This document shows positions 53,602 to 62,107 of a stretch of DNA of 64,000 bases, piece after piece. Under the pieces are notes generated by a model. It made no database searches. It worked only from the letters and a program-made list of their open reading frames with translations, and had not been told where the DNA came from. Numbering within the stretch: the stretch's first letter is position 1; each line of letters opens with the position of its first letter. The stretch spans positions 5,148,501-5,212,500 of the forward strand of contig NZ_CP112998.1 of the NCBI RefSeq assembly GCF_026625565.1, read 5' to 3'. Made by a program: the position numbers and the translations under genes. The DNA is from Dyadobacter pollutisoli. Lineage in GTDB: Bacteria; Bacteroidota; Bacteroidia; Cytophagales; Spirosomataceae.

Positions 53602-54705
53602 ATGGCCTTATACATTCATCAGAAAGCAGGCTGGCCGGATTTTACCTGGGATGAAACCAAGCTATCCGTGGTTTTGGGAGAGGTCAGGTATTTTCAGGGA
53701 AAGATAGCGGGTAGAATGGACGCATTGGGATTCTCAACGCGGACAGAAGCCATGCTCAAAACACTTACGGAGGATGTTCTGAAATCCACAGAAATCGAGG
53801 GCGAAGTGTTAAGTTCCGATCAGGTACGTTCTTCGATAGCTCGTCGTCTGGGCCTGGAAATTGCTGGCCTCGTACCCTCAGACAGGAAGGTGGAGGGAGT
53901 AGTTGAAATGACGTTGGACGCTACTCAAAATTACGACCAGGAACTTACAGAAGAGCGTCTTTTTGGCTGGCAATCCTCCTTATTTCCGTCCGGCAGAAGT
54001 GGCATGTTCACGATCGTGACCGGAAAATGGAGGGATAATGACAAAGGCCCAATGCAAGTCGTTTCCGGTCCGATCGGTCGCGAAATGGTTCATTTTGAAG
54101 CACCGGACGCTGATAGCCTGGAAAAAGAAATGGCATTGTTTCTCCAATGGTTTAATCAAACCAGCAACATTGATCCCGTAATAAAATCAGGAATTGCTCA
54201 TTTATGGTTTGTTACCATTCACCCATTTGATGATGGAAATGGTCGTATTGCACGCGCAATCGCAGATATGCTTCTGACACGTGCCGATGGAAATGCGCGT
54301 CGGTATTATAGTATGTCTTCGCAAATCCGGCACCGCAGAAATGGATACTACGCCATATTGGAAAAAACGCAGAAAAACGGGCTCGACATTACAGAATGGC
54401 TGGAATGGTTTCTTTCCTGCCTCTATGAATCTTTACTTACCACTGATGAAACGCTCAACATTGTTTTACGTCGTGTAGAATTTTGGGACAAACATCCAGC
54501 CACATCTCTCAACGAAAGACAACGTTTGGTGATCAGTAAAATGCAGGAAGACTTCTTCGGCAAATTAACATCGTCTAAATGGGCTAAGATCACCAAATCT
54601 TCGCAGGATACTGCGGGCAGAGACATTCAGGACTTGGTGGCGAAAGGAATATTAGCGAAAGACAATGCAGGCGGAAGAAGTACTGCTTATGATTTGCTTT
54701 GGTAA
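53602..54705 (+). CDS. Fic-family protein with DUF4172 N-terminal domain
   Basis: This protein has 367 residues. The N-terminal DUF4172-type domain carries the inhibitory helix (S/T)xxxE(G/N): Ser62 to Gly67 in KSTEIEGE, with Glu66 positioned to block ATP. The Fic core motif is intact: HPFDDGNGRIAR at residues 207-218 with catalytic His207. The C-terminal part looks like a winged helix (LNERQRLVISKM; WAKITKSSQDTAGRDIQDLV). Such enzymes AMPylate target proteins, and the inhibitory helix keeps them in check. A perfect palindrome lies just upstream. It has no antitoxin-like partner, in line with self-inhibition (class II). Confidence 0.95.
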   Translation: MALYIHQKAGWPDFTWDETKLSVVLGEVRYFQGKIAGRMDALGFSTRTEAMLKTLTEDVLKSTEIEGEVLSSDQVRSSIARRLGLEIAGLVPSDRKVEGVVEMTLDATQNYDQELTEERLFGWQSSLFPSGRSGMFTIVTGKWRDNDKGPMQVVSGPIGREMVHFEAPDADSLEKEMALFLQWFNQTSNIDPVIKSGIAHLWFVTIHPFDDGNGRIARAIADMLLTRADGNARRYYSMSSQIRHRRNGYYAILEKTQKNGLDITEWLEWFLSCLYESLLTTDETLNIVLRRVEFWDKHPATSLNERQRLVISKMQEDFFGKLTSSKWAKITKSSQDTAGRDIQDLVAKGILAKDNAGGRSTAYDLLW

Positions 54706-54726
54706 GCAGCACTTCTTCGCCTCCCA

Positions 54727-55482
54727 TTAAAACTTTATCCTCGCAATCGCTTTCCCCCAATACTTCCCTAAAACCGCTACGCCTTCTTCATTGGGATGCA
54801 GGTAAAATGTTCCTTGCTGGCCGTTTTCGGGTTTGAATAACTTTTCGCTATGTTTTTTGAAGTATTTAAATGCTTTGGTATCGCCTTTGAAAACACGGCC
54901 CGGATCGGAAACTTTGTACTCTGAGATCATTCCGTCGATCTCCGGAATGTAAGTTTTTAGCCTTTCCAGGCCCTCTTTTAAATATTTTGATCGGTTGTAA
55001 GTATTCTCACTGTACCAGATCGGGTGATGCACCACGACTTTACTTCCCGGATATTTGGTGAGCAGCTCTGATATGATTGTGTGCATGTTTTTGCGATAAT
55101 TTTCCTTTGAGACCGGTGCGCCATTCGGCCCTTCGATCGCGCTGTCGTTAGTTCCCAGCTTCATGGAGAAAACCAGTTGGTGATCTTTCTTGGCATACAA
55201 ACTGTCCGCTGCTTTCGTAGCCAACTCCGCATACTTCCCGCTGCCCGGCAACCAATCCAATGTCGTAGAACCGCTTTTTCCTACATTAATAAACTGTACA
55301 TCTTCAATCCCTTTCTGTTCTTTGAGATAGTTGACCGCATGCGTCGGCGGAGGAAGTCCATTATCGCCGCCTTTGCCTTGCGTAATGCTATTGCCTATAA
55401 AAACGATGGAAAGTTTAGTCTGCGCCTGGGTTTGTAGCGTGACGAGAACGAACAGAAAAAGAAAGGAAATGTTGAACTTCAT
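54727..55482 (-). CDS. Secreted SGNH/GDSL-family hydrolase
   Basis: This protein has 251 residues. A signal peptide (MKFNISFLFLFVLVTLQTQAQ) is followed by the SGNH blocks: IVFIGNSITQGKGG (catalytic Ser), NVGKSGSTTLDWL, LGTNDSAIEG (Asn/oxyanion) and HPNEEGVAVLGKYW (catalytic His). Members deacetylate or de-esterify glycans, lipids or peptidoglycan. It lies at the end of a minus-strand set of unrelated small genes, and its target is unknown. Confidence 0.92.
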   Translation of the reverse strand: MKFNISFLFLFVLVTLQTQAQTKLSIVFIGNSITQGKGGDNGLPPPTHAVNYLKEQKGIEDVQFINVGKSGSTTLDWLPGSGKYAELATKAADSLYAKKDHQLVFSMKLGTNDSAIEGPNGAPVSKENYRKNMHTIISELLTKYPGSKVVVHHPIWYSENTYNRSKYLKEGLERLKTYIPEIDGMISEYKVSDPGRVFKGDTKAFKYFKKHSEKLFKPENGQQGTFYLHPNEEGVAVLGKYWGKAIARIKF

Positions 55483-55547
55483 TGCAAAGAAAGTAGGATG
55501 AAAAATTGGGGTTCAGTTACTTTCCAAATTTAGGCCTTATTTTCAAT

Positions 55548-56249
55548 TCAATGAACCTGTCGCGGTATTTGCGCCGCCTTTTTCAAAAGAAGCTGACGGA
55601 TAGCGGCGATGTGGGATACCAACACGGCAGGAACGATGATGGCAGGAAGGATAACGAACGGAAAGTACGTAACCCCAATGTTCGGCTGATCGAAGGCCAG
55701 TTGTTGAAAAGGTGTTTTGGCAGACAAAATAGCGATACCCACAATATTGATCAAAAGCAGAAGACAGGCTATATTCCAGATTAGCAACAGCTTACTACCA
55801 GCCTTTTGCCTTACGAATACAAGATAGTAGACAACAATCGCTGAGATACCAGACAGGATATCGAAATTATACCCTTCAAATGTCATTAGTTCCGGGATCA
55901 AACCGGCCACAAATACATTATAAAGGATGATTTCAACAGGCAGTCGCACAGCATGCAGCAATGTGAGCGCTTTCAGGTCCAGACTGTCCAGAAATTTTTT
56001 CCCGGAATTGAAAAAACAAAGACTTAGCCCAAACAGCATTCCAGGGCCTATCAGAAACATGAACCTGGGAGGAATGGACATGCCATTTTTATAAAAACCA
56101 TCAATGGCCAGCACTGATTGTACCGTCATGTAAACAACCATGGCGACCAACAATTTCCCCGACTTACCAGCCGCGATATAGAATTGAAAAATGGTAAAAA
56201 ACGTCGCGAATGCGAACAGGACGATAACGAATACAGGTATATTTTGCAT
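55548..56249 (-). CDS. Integral membrane protein of unknown function (233 aa)
   Basis: This protein has 233 residues and about seven hydrophobic helices (for example VFVIVLFAFATFFTIFQFYI; FPFVILPAIIVPAVLVSHIA). No transport motif is recognised. It lies just downstream of a Crp-type regulator on the same strand (74-bp gap) and could be its target. Function unknown. Confidence 0.75.
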   Translation of the reverse strand: MQNIPVFVIVLFAFATFFTIFQFYIAAGKSGKLLVAMVVYMTVQSVLAIDGFYKNGMSIPPRFMFLIGPGMLFGLSLCFFNSGKKFLDSLDLKALTLLHAVRLPVEIILYNVFVAGLIPELMTFEGYNFDILSGISAIVVYYLVFVRQKAGSKLLLIWNIACLLLLINIVGIAILSAKTPFQQLAFDQPNIGVTYFPFVILPAIIVPAVLVSHIAAIRQLLLKKAAQIPRQVH

Positions 56250-56323
56250 GACTTTAAATGTTTAACGAACCATGCAAAGGTCTGATCCTCAACACAAAGT
56301 ATCACTTACCATTTGGCAAGAAA

Positions 56324-56911
56324 TCATTTTTTAGAAAATTCTTTTCTGATCCTGCTGAGAGAGGTATCCGTCACGCCGAGGTAGGAAGCAATGTATTTGA
56401 GCGGGGCGTTTTGAAATATTTCAGGACTTGATTTGAGCAATGCTTCGTAACGTTGCTCGGCCGTTTTGTTGATCATCGAAAGCGTGCGGTTTTTGAATGC
56501 GACAAACCCTTTGACCAACACCGCCCTGCCAAACTCCCGGAATTCCGGAATGGTATGGAAGAGTTCATTCAATTCACTATAAGTCAACACCCAGCCTGTT
56601 GATTCAGTGAGCGCTTCAATGTTTTCCTGCGATGGAATTCGTTGAAAAAATGATCCTACTTCGAAGACTGGTGTGTTTTGAGAAAAAAAATTGAGCGTGA
56701 TTTCATTCCCGTCAATATCAAGCAGATAGGAACGTAGAAACCCTTTTTCAAGAAAGAAATACTGATCGTTCACTGCGCCTTCTTTCAGGAAGACTTCTCC
56801 TTTACTTAATGTTCTTGAACTAAACTTCGAAGCAATGGTACGCGCTATCTCTTCATCAATACTGATGGTTTGAAGAATGTAATGGACCAATAAATCAGGA
56901 TTACCCGACAT
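56324..56911 (-). CDS. Crp/Fnr-family transcriptional regulator
   Basis: From the ATG at 56911 the protein has 195 residues. The cNMP-binding-like domain (about 20-125) lacks the classic cAMP contact residues but has the shape of this family (SKGEVFLKEGAVNDQYFFLE). A helix-turn-helix lies at the C-terminus (KYIASYLGVTDTSLSRIRKE). Its 5' end overlaps the YfiT gene by about 11 bases. The likely downstream target is the membrane protein gene at 55548. Confidence 0.9.
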   Translation of the reverse strand: MSGNPDLLVHYILQTISIDEEIARTIASKFSSRTLSKGEVFLKEGAVNDQYFFLEKGFLRSYLLDIDGNEITLNFFSQNTPVFEVGSFFQRIPSQENIEALTESTGWVLTYSELNELFHTIPEFREFGRAVLVKGFVAFKNRTLSMINKTAEQRYEALLKSSPEIFQNAPLKYIASYLGVTDTSLSRIRKEFSKK

Positions 56912-57428
56912 TTCCCAAAGCGATATCAATATGTGCCAAGTGGTGCTTTACATGCCAAACCGAGATCGCCAAAGCTTGTTTCTGGGTAAACCATATCTTC
57001 CTGACGGCATGGTAATAACTGACATTCAATTGCTCCTCGGTAAGATTTGCCGCAAAGAATGCGTAGCGATGATGGACACCTTCCAGCATCATTAATGAAT
57101 CTGCAACGGGCGCATTCAGAGAATCGATGGTTCCTGCCCAGGCATTCATATCAACGAGAGTAGGCTCTTTATAATCAGGCTCGGTCACCGCTTTTTTGAT
57201 CCGCAGGTAATGCAAAAACTGCAAATCGGCGACGTGATGGATAAGCTGGCGGATATTCCAGCTTCCTTCACGATAAGTTTTTGCCAGATCTTCGTCCGAA
57301 AGGTTTTCAACTCGGGCTTTGTACTCTGCCGGTATGGTCGCTATTACATGGATCAGGTCGTCTATTTCCTCTTTCGCGTAATCTTCCTGTAAAGTAAACA
57401 GCCCGATCGGGTACTTGGGATTAATCAT
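56901..57428 (-). CDS. YfiT-type bacillithiol transferase (DinB-like)
   Basis: This protein has 175 residues. The four-helix DinB fold carries the metal-site histidines in RQLIHHVADLQFLHY and WHVKHHLAHI, plus YPIGLFT at the start, all typical of YfiT. This group includes bacillithiol S-transferases and metal-dependent hydrolases. It starts three bases after the YfhO stop and overlaps the Crp-type gene, so these genes form one transcript. Confidence 0.9.
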   Translation of the reverse strand: MINPKYPIGLFTLQEDYAKEEIDDLIHVIATIPAEYKARVENLSDEDLAKTYREGSWNIRQLIHHVADLQFLHYLRIKKAVTEPDYKEPTLVDMNAWAGTIDSLNAPVADSLMMLEGVHHRYAFFAANLTEEQLNVSYYHAVRKIWFTQKQALAISVWHVKHHLAHIDIALGNVG

Positions 57429-57431
57429 GGC

Positions 57432-59921
57432 TTATGCTTTTTTCGTTTTTTTGATCTCCGCAAAAACTGCCCCGGCAATAAGCAGCACGAGCAATAATGA
57501 ACTTACCAGATCAACTTTACTTCCGGCAGTGACCGATACCGGTTCAAAACGGAACTTGATCGTATGCTTGCCAGCAGGAACACGCAATGCACGCAATATG
57601 TAGTCTGCACGCAGCATATCCACAGGCTTGTCGTCGATCGTCACTTTCCATTCATCGCGGACATTGTAGTAGATTTCAGAGAAAATAGCCAATCCTTCTG
57701 AACTGGAATTGCTTTCATAAATCACCTCATTAGGCTTGTAGCTGATCAGACTAATTTTGGCAGTAGAGTCGGGCTGGATTTTCAGACCATTCAATTTATC
57801 CGCAAATTTTTGATCCAAAACCGCTTCTTCACGTGGTTTGAGCGAATCCAGAGCGGTCATTTCAGCATCCGCATTCGGTACAATTTTGAAACTATTCACA
57901 AACCACGCATGGCCATACGCCTCCGGATTGGGTTGAGCTACCTTGTTCCCCTGCTGATCTGGCACCAGGATATACTTGGTGTTCAACATATTGATAATCC
58001 TGGTATTGGGCTTCTGAGTGGCGATCTGGCGTTCAAACAACTCCTGATAGCGACGCAGTTTCGCACCATGGTAGCCGCCCAGTGATTTATGAAAATACGA
58101 AGCATCCGCACTGTTGAATGGCCCCTGGCGCGAGCTCAGGTCATATACCCGGTAGTCGGGATCGGTATCGCGTAATATCTGCTCATCGGCAGGGGAAGGC
58201 GTAGTTACACCCTGCGCAGCGTAGTTACTTAGAAAATCTTCATTATTCAGGTACCTTTTGTCCACTCCAAAAAGGTCAAAAATGATCAGTATCAGCATTA
58301 CACCGTAAAAAAGAACGGGTTTGATTTTATCTTTCATCGTAAACCAAACCACTCCGGCGGCAAGCAGCAGGAAGATCAAGCTTCTGATCGCATCACTTTT
58401 CATAAGACCTGCGCGATCCTGGATAACAGAATTCATGATCTGCTGTCCAAATGCCTTATCCTGCGCCATCTGTGTAAACTGGTCGAGGTGCTGCGCGTCA
58501 TTAGCCGACTGAAAGCTGAAAAAGATGCCCGGCATCAGCGCCAGAATGAGTGTTACGCCACCGGTAATGCCCAATGTGATGAGGAATGATTTCTGAAATT
58601 CCTTCGATTCAACTTTCCTTTCAACAATAGCAACCAGCCCAAGTACCGCGACCAAAACCATGAGCAACTGGGCCAGAGAGATCACCATCGTCATCGCCCT
58701 GAACTTGTTGAACATTGGAAAATAGTCAAAAAACAGGAAGTTAACACCAGCGAAGGTCTTACCCAACGCCCAGACAATGTACAGGAGAATCACGCCGCCA
58801 GCCCAATATTTGATTGGATTTTTGACAATAAAAAGGCCGAGAATAAACAGAAAGAAGACAATGATACCGACATAGTTCGGTCCGCCCATGATAGGCTGAT
58901 CTCCCCAGTAAAGTGGCATCTGTTGAATGACATTTTGCGCCGTAGCAGCGTCCACGCCACGTCCGGTCAATGTTTTATAGGTTTCGGAACTGGTGGAAAG
59001 CGGCCCGTATGAGGTACCTCCGTAGGCATTGGGGATTACGAGGGTTAGCAGCTCACCCAATCTGTAGCTGTACGTAAAGGCATATTCCTTACCCAATCCG
59101 TCAGCTTTCGCTGCGCCCGGAGCATTGTCCAGCGCAGTGAGTTCTGACTTTCCGCGGATCGTTTCTTTCGTATAATCATAAGCATTCCAAAGCCGGGTAG
59201 TATGCGTTCCAACGGCGACAACGCCTGCGAAACCAAGTCCTGCCAACACCAGCATAAGATCCTTTGCTCTTCCTTTATTAATATAAGAAACGCTCTCAAT
59301 GATCACCAATATGACAATCCCGATCCCTAGATAATAGGTGATTTGAACGTGGTTGGCGTATAGCTCCAATGATAGGAACAAGCCAGTCAATGCGGCCCCG
59401 GCAAGCCAGTTCTTCCTGAATGCAAGGATCACACCCGCCAAAACGCCCGGCGCGTACATGATCGCGATCACCTGCGAAACGTGCCCTGCTTCCAGATTAA
59501 TGACATTAAACGCCGAAAAAGCGAATGCAACAGCACCTATCGCCGCGAGCCAGCCACTTGCGCCCAGTATGAGGAAAAGAATGTAGGCACTCACCATCCC
59601 GATCAGGAAGTAGTTGGCCGGAGCTGGTAAAATCTTATTGATACCCTGCCCCAGTTTGGTGGAAACACTGGTGGGATAGTCCGCCGCTACCAGGTATGCC
59701 GGCATTCCTGCAAACATTCCATTGGTCCACGCCGACCATTCTCCTGTTTGTTTTTGATAATCCAACACTTCCCGGGCAGCGCCTTTGGCGTATATATCAT
59801 CCTGTGCGATAAGCTTTTTTCCTTGTAAAACGGGCGAGACGTATGCGACTGACAGAATCATAAAACCAATTACAGCTACCAGATGCGGCCAGATTCGTTG
59901 CCAGGAGAACAGATTTTTCAT
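57432..59921 (-). CDS. YfhO-type large membrane protein
   Basis: From the ATG at 59921 the protein has 829 residues. About 11-12 membrane helices precede a C-terminal soluble domain near residues 640-790 (RRYQELFERQIATQKPNTRI) and a last helix at the end. YfhO-like proteins are linked to sugar transfer to teichoic or other surface polymers in Firmicutes; in Bacteroidota the function is unproven. Segments such as PTSVSTKLGQGINKIL and AHYADRPSTSVS-like loops are typical of the N-terminal region. It leads the yfiT and crp-like genes. Confidence 0.88.
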   Translation of the reverse strand: MKNLFSWQRIWPHLVAVIGFMILSVAYVSPVLQGKKLIAQDDIYAKGAAREVLDYQKQTGEWSAWTNGMFAGMPAYLVAADYPTSVSTKLGQGINKILPAPANYFLIGMVSAYILFLILGASGWLAAIGAVAFAFSAFNVINLEAGHVSQVIAIMYAPGVLAGVILAFRKNWLAGAALTGLFLSLELYANHVQITYYLGIGIVILVIIESVSYINKGRAKDLMLVLAGLGFAGVVAVGTHTTRLWNAYDYTKETIRGKSELTALDNAPGAAKADGLGKEYAFTYSYRLGELLTLVIPNAYGGTSYGPLSTSSETYKTLTGRGVDAATAQNVIQQMPLYWGDQPIMGGPNYVGIIVFFLFILGLFIVKNPIKYWAGGVILLYIVWALGKTFAGVNFLFFDYFPMFNKFRAMTMVISLAQLLMVLVAVLGLVAIVERKVESKEFQKSFLITLGITGGVTLILALMPGIFFSFQSANDAQHLDQFTQMAQDKAFGQQIMNSVIQDRAGLMKSDAIRSLIFLLLAAGVVWFTMKDKIKPVLFYGVMLILIIFDLFGVDKRYLNNEDFLSNYAAQGVTTPSPADEQILRDTDPDYRVYDLSSRQGPFNSADASYFHKSLGGYHGAKLRRYQELFERQIATQKPNTRIINMLNTKYILVPDQQGNKVAQPNPEAYGHAWFVNSFKIVPNADAEMTALDSLKPREEAVLDQKFADKLNGLKIQPDSTAKISLISYKPNEVIYESNSSSEGLAIFSEIYYNVRDEWKVTIDDKPVDMLRADYILRALRVPAGKHTIKFRFEPVSVTAGSKVDLVSSLLLVLLIAGAVFAEIKKTKKA

Positions 59922-60240
59922 TTTAATAATATTGGGCTTTGGGTTTGTTTTATACCGTGAAGACAAGATCGATGCAAATCACCGCAAATATGACTTTTCA
60001 AACAGTAAAAGTTTCGGCGAATGCGTGTTAATGAATATTAAATTTTTATTAACCGGCGCAAATATATAAGTATTGATATATGTTTGAGATGTAAAAATCG
60101 AATCTTCTTCGTGCATTTTTTTAATAGAATTCAGAATTAGGTCATATATTTTAAGAAAATACCCGATAAATTTGCGGAAATTGTGCCTTTAAGGTTTATT
60201 GGAACTGTACAGAGATAGAATAGAAGTAACCCGAAATTAA
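59922..60240. other. Divergent intergenic region (319 bp)
   Basis: This gap separates the YfhO and pfkA genes and holds both promoters. TAAATTTG at 60167-60174 is the only good box. The rest is AT-rich, with no gene or repeat recognised. Confidence 0.6.
60167..60174 (+). promoter_or_regulatory. -7 box candidate for pfkA
   Basis: TAAATTTG matches the TAnnTTTG consensus and lies 66 bases before the ATG. A clear -33 element is absent. Confidence 0.45.
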
Positions 60241-61215
60241 ATGAAAAGAATTGGAGTATTTACCTCAGGAGGAGATGCCCCTGGTATGAACGCCTGCATC
60301 AGGGCGGTAGTCCGTGGAGCTGTCTACCATGGTATTGAAGTATTTGGTATTAGAAGAGGATATAGCGGAATGATTGCCGGAGATGTCTACAAGATGGAGT
60401 CTCATTCGGTAAGCAATATAGTTCAAAGAGGAGGAACCATCCTCAAATCGGCACGGAGCAAGGAGTTCATGACTCCTGAAGGAAGAAAGAAGGCATATGA
60501 CAATCTGGTTAACCTGGGTATCGAAGGGCTGGTAGCTATCGGTGGTAATGGTACTTTTACCGGAGCCATGATTTTTGGTAATGAGTACGGCATACCCACT
60601 GTGGGCGCACCAGGAACCATTGACAACGACTTGTACGGAACAGATTACACCATTGGTTTCGACACCGCTGTAAATACTGCGCTCGATGCGATCGACCGTA
60701 TCCGCGACACCGCCAGCTCACACGACAGGATCTTCTTCATTGAAGTAATGGGCCGTGACTCAGGTTATATCGCAGTACAATCGGGTATAGCAGGTGGTGC
60801 TGAGCTCGTGATGGTACCGGAAGTTCTGACGCCGATCTCAGAAGTAGTTGAAACATTGAAACAAGGGTGGAGCCGTTCGAAATCGTCATCCATTATCATT
60901 GTGGCTGAAGGAGACGAAGAAGGTAGCGCGCAAGAGGTAGCCGAAAAAATCAAGGTGCAGGTTCACGAAGACGCGGATATCCGTGTGACTACGCTTGGAC
61001 ACACCCAACGCGGGGGTCCACCGTCCGCATATGACCGCATTCTTGCAAGCCGCCTGGGACTGGGCGCGCTGGAAGGATTAATCGGCGGACAGAAGAATGT
61101 AATGGCGGGGATTATCAACAATGATCTTGTTTACACGCCTTTCGAAGATACGATCCGTCTTCCGAAGCCAATCAACGAAGATTTGCTTAGAATGGTGAAA
61201 ATCCTCAGCGTATAA
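60241..61215 (+). CDS. pfkA: 6-phosphofructokinase
   Basis: This protein has 324 residues, the standard ATP-PFK length. It has the fructose-6-phosphate and ATP motifs TSGGDAPGMNACIRAVVR, PGTIDNDLYGTD (with catalytic Asp128) and the C-terminal GHTQRGGPPSAYDR. The usual GGDGS Mg-ATP motif reads GGNGT here, so Asp103 is Asn. The enzyme phosphorylates fructose-6-phosphate in glycolysis. Asn103 could change nucleotide or metal use; this needs a family comparison to interpret. The gene is monocistronic with its own -7 box candidate. Confidence 0.96.
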   Translation: MKRIGVFTSGGDAPGMNACIRAVVRGAVYHGIEVFGIRRGYSGMIAGDVYKMESHSVSNIVQRGGTILKSARSKEFMTPEGRKKAYDNLVNLGIEGLVAIGGNGTFTGAMIFGNEYGIPTVGAPGTIDNDLYGTDYTIGFDTAVNTALDAIDRIRDTASSHDRIFFIEVMGRDSGYIAVQSGIAGGAELVMVPEVLTPISEVVETLKQGWSRSKSSSIIIVAEGDEEGSAQEVAEKIKVQVHEDADIRVTTLGHTQRGGPPSAYDRILASRLGLGALEGLIGGQKNVMAGIINNDLVYTPFEDTIRLPKPINEDLLRMVKILSV

Positions 61216-61226
61216 CCCTCGTACGG

Positions 61227-62000
61227 TTAGCAGTAACCGACAGTTTTATACACAATATAACCAATCCATTCGTGCCATAGTACGCTGAAATACGCAATGG
61301 CATCCGAATCGGGTATAACGGCATCTCTGAAACTCATGCTGTTATACCCCCCATAAAAGTCGGCCGGGAAAATAGTAGTTTGGATACCCGCTTTTTCAAA
61401 ACACCCGGCTGACCGGCGCATATGGAATGCGGAGGTAATCAGTATATATTTCCCCGATGGAAATTTTTGTTTTAATATCCTCGCCGAGAAAACTGCGTTT
61501 TCCCGCGTATTTCTCGCTTTTTCTTCAAAAATAATGTCCTTGGCCGGAACGCCCCAGCTTACGAGTAATTCAGCTGCACGTCGTGTTTCGCCCTTTTTCA
61601 TTGCGATAAGCTGGTCCGCACTCGTACCTGTGATCAATATTTTTTTGATCTTCCCGGCTTTGTATAAAAGGAAGGTTTGCAATACTCTGTCACCATTTCC
61701 GCCTAAGGAAGGATGATCCTCGTTGGGTTGCTGGGAACTGATCAGTCCGCCGGAAAGCAAAATCCCTACATCGTGCTGCTCCTTGATATCGCGAATGTTG
61801 ACAGGTTTCGGCTCCCATTGGTTAAAAGCAAGCATTGTCAGATACAAATTGGAAAACAAGAGTAGTAATATCAGTGAGGCAACCACTAGCCTTTTCCTCG
61901 CTTTATTGCTCCTTACCAATGCGCCAAATAGCAAAAGCATCAGGATAATGCTCGTTGGCATGGCCAGAAAGTCTATGGCTTTGGATAGAAAATAAAACAT
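61227..62000 (-). CDS. YdcF/SanA-type DUF218 membrane protein
   Basis: This protein has 257 residues. Two N-terminal membrane helices are followed by a DUF218 domain: VGILLSGGLIS, LLYKAGKIKKILITGTSA, IIFEEKARNTRENAVFSARIL and ILITSAFHMRRSAGCFEKAG. The family (ElyC/SanA/YdcF) has roles in envelope polysaccharide or vancomycin sensitivity in E. coli. It converges on pfkA with a 11-bp gap. Function here is inferred only at the level of envelope maintenance. Confidence 0.9.
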   Translation of the reverse strand: MFYFLSKAIDFLAMPTSIILMLLLFGALVRSNKARKRLVVASLILLLLFSNLYLTMLAFNQWEPKPVNIRDIKEQHDVGILLSGGLISSQQPNEDHPSLGGNGDRVLQTFLLYKAGKIKKILITGTSADQLIAMKKGETRRAAELLVSWGVPAKDIIFEEKARNTRENAVFSARILKQKFPSGKYILITSAFHMRRSAGCFEKAGIQTTIFPADFYGGYNSMSFRDAVIPDSDAIAYFSVLWHEWIGYIVYKTVGYC

Positions 62001-62037
62001 TTGAATAAGAAGCTGGGTGTTATGATCGTTTTGGAGT

Positions 62038-62045
62038 TAATTTTG
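62038..62045 (+). promoter_or_regulatory. -7 box candidate for the TlpA-type gene
   Basis: TAATTTTG fits TAnnTTTG and lies 62 bases before the ATG at 62108. The -33 element is uncertain. Confidence 0.4.
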
Positions 62046-62107
62046 TTACTCCTGAAAACTTTGAAATAATCAAATAAACTGTTCATAAACAAACGGCCAT
62101 TACCCTG

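Noticed and set aside
53602..54705. Fic gene as half of a toxin-antitoxin pair
   Set aside because: The inhibitory motif lies within the same protein (Glu66), so no separate antitoxin is needed, and none is encoded next to it.
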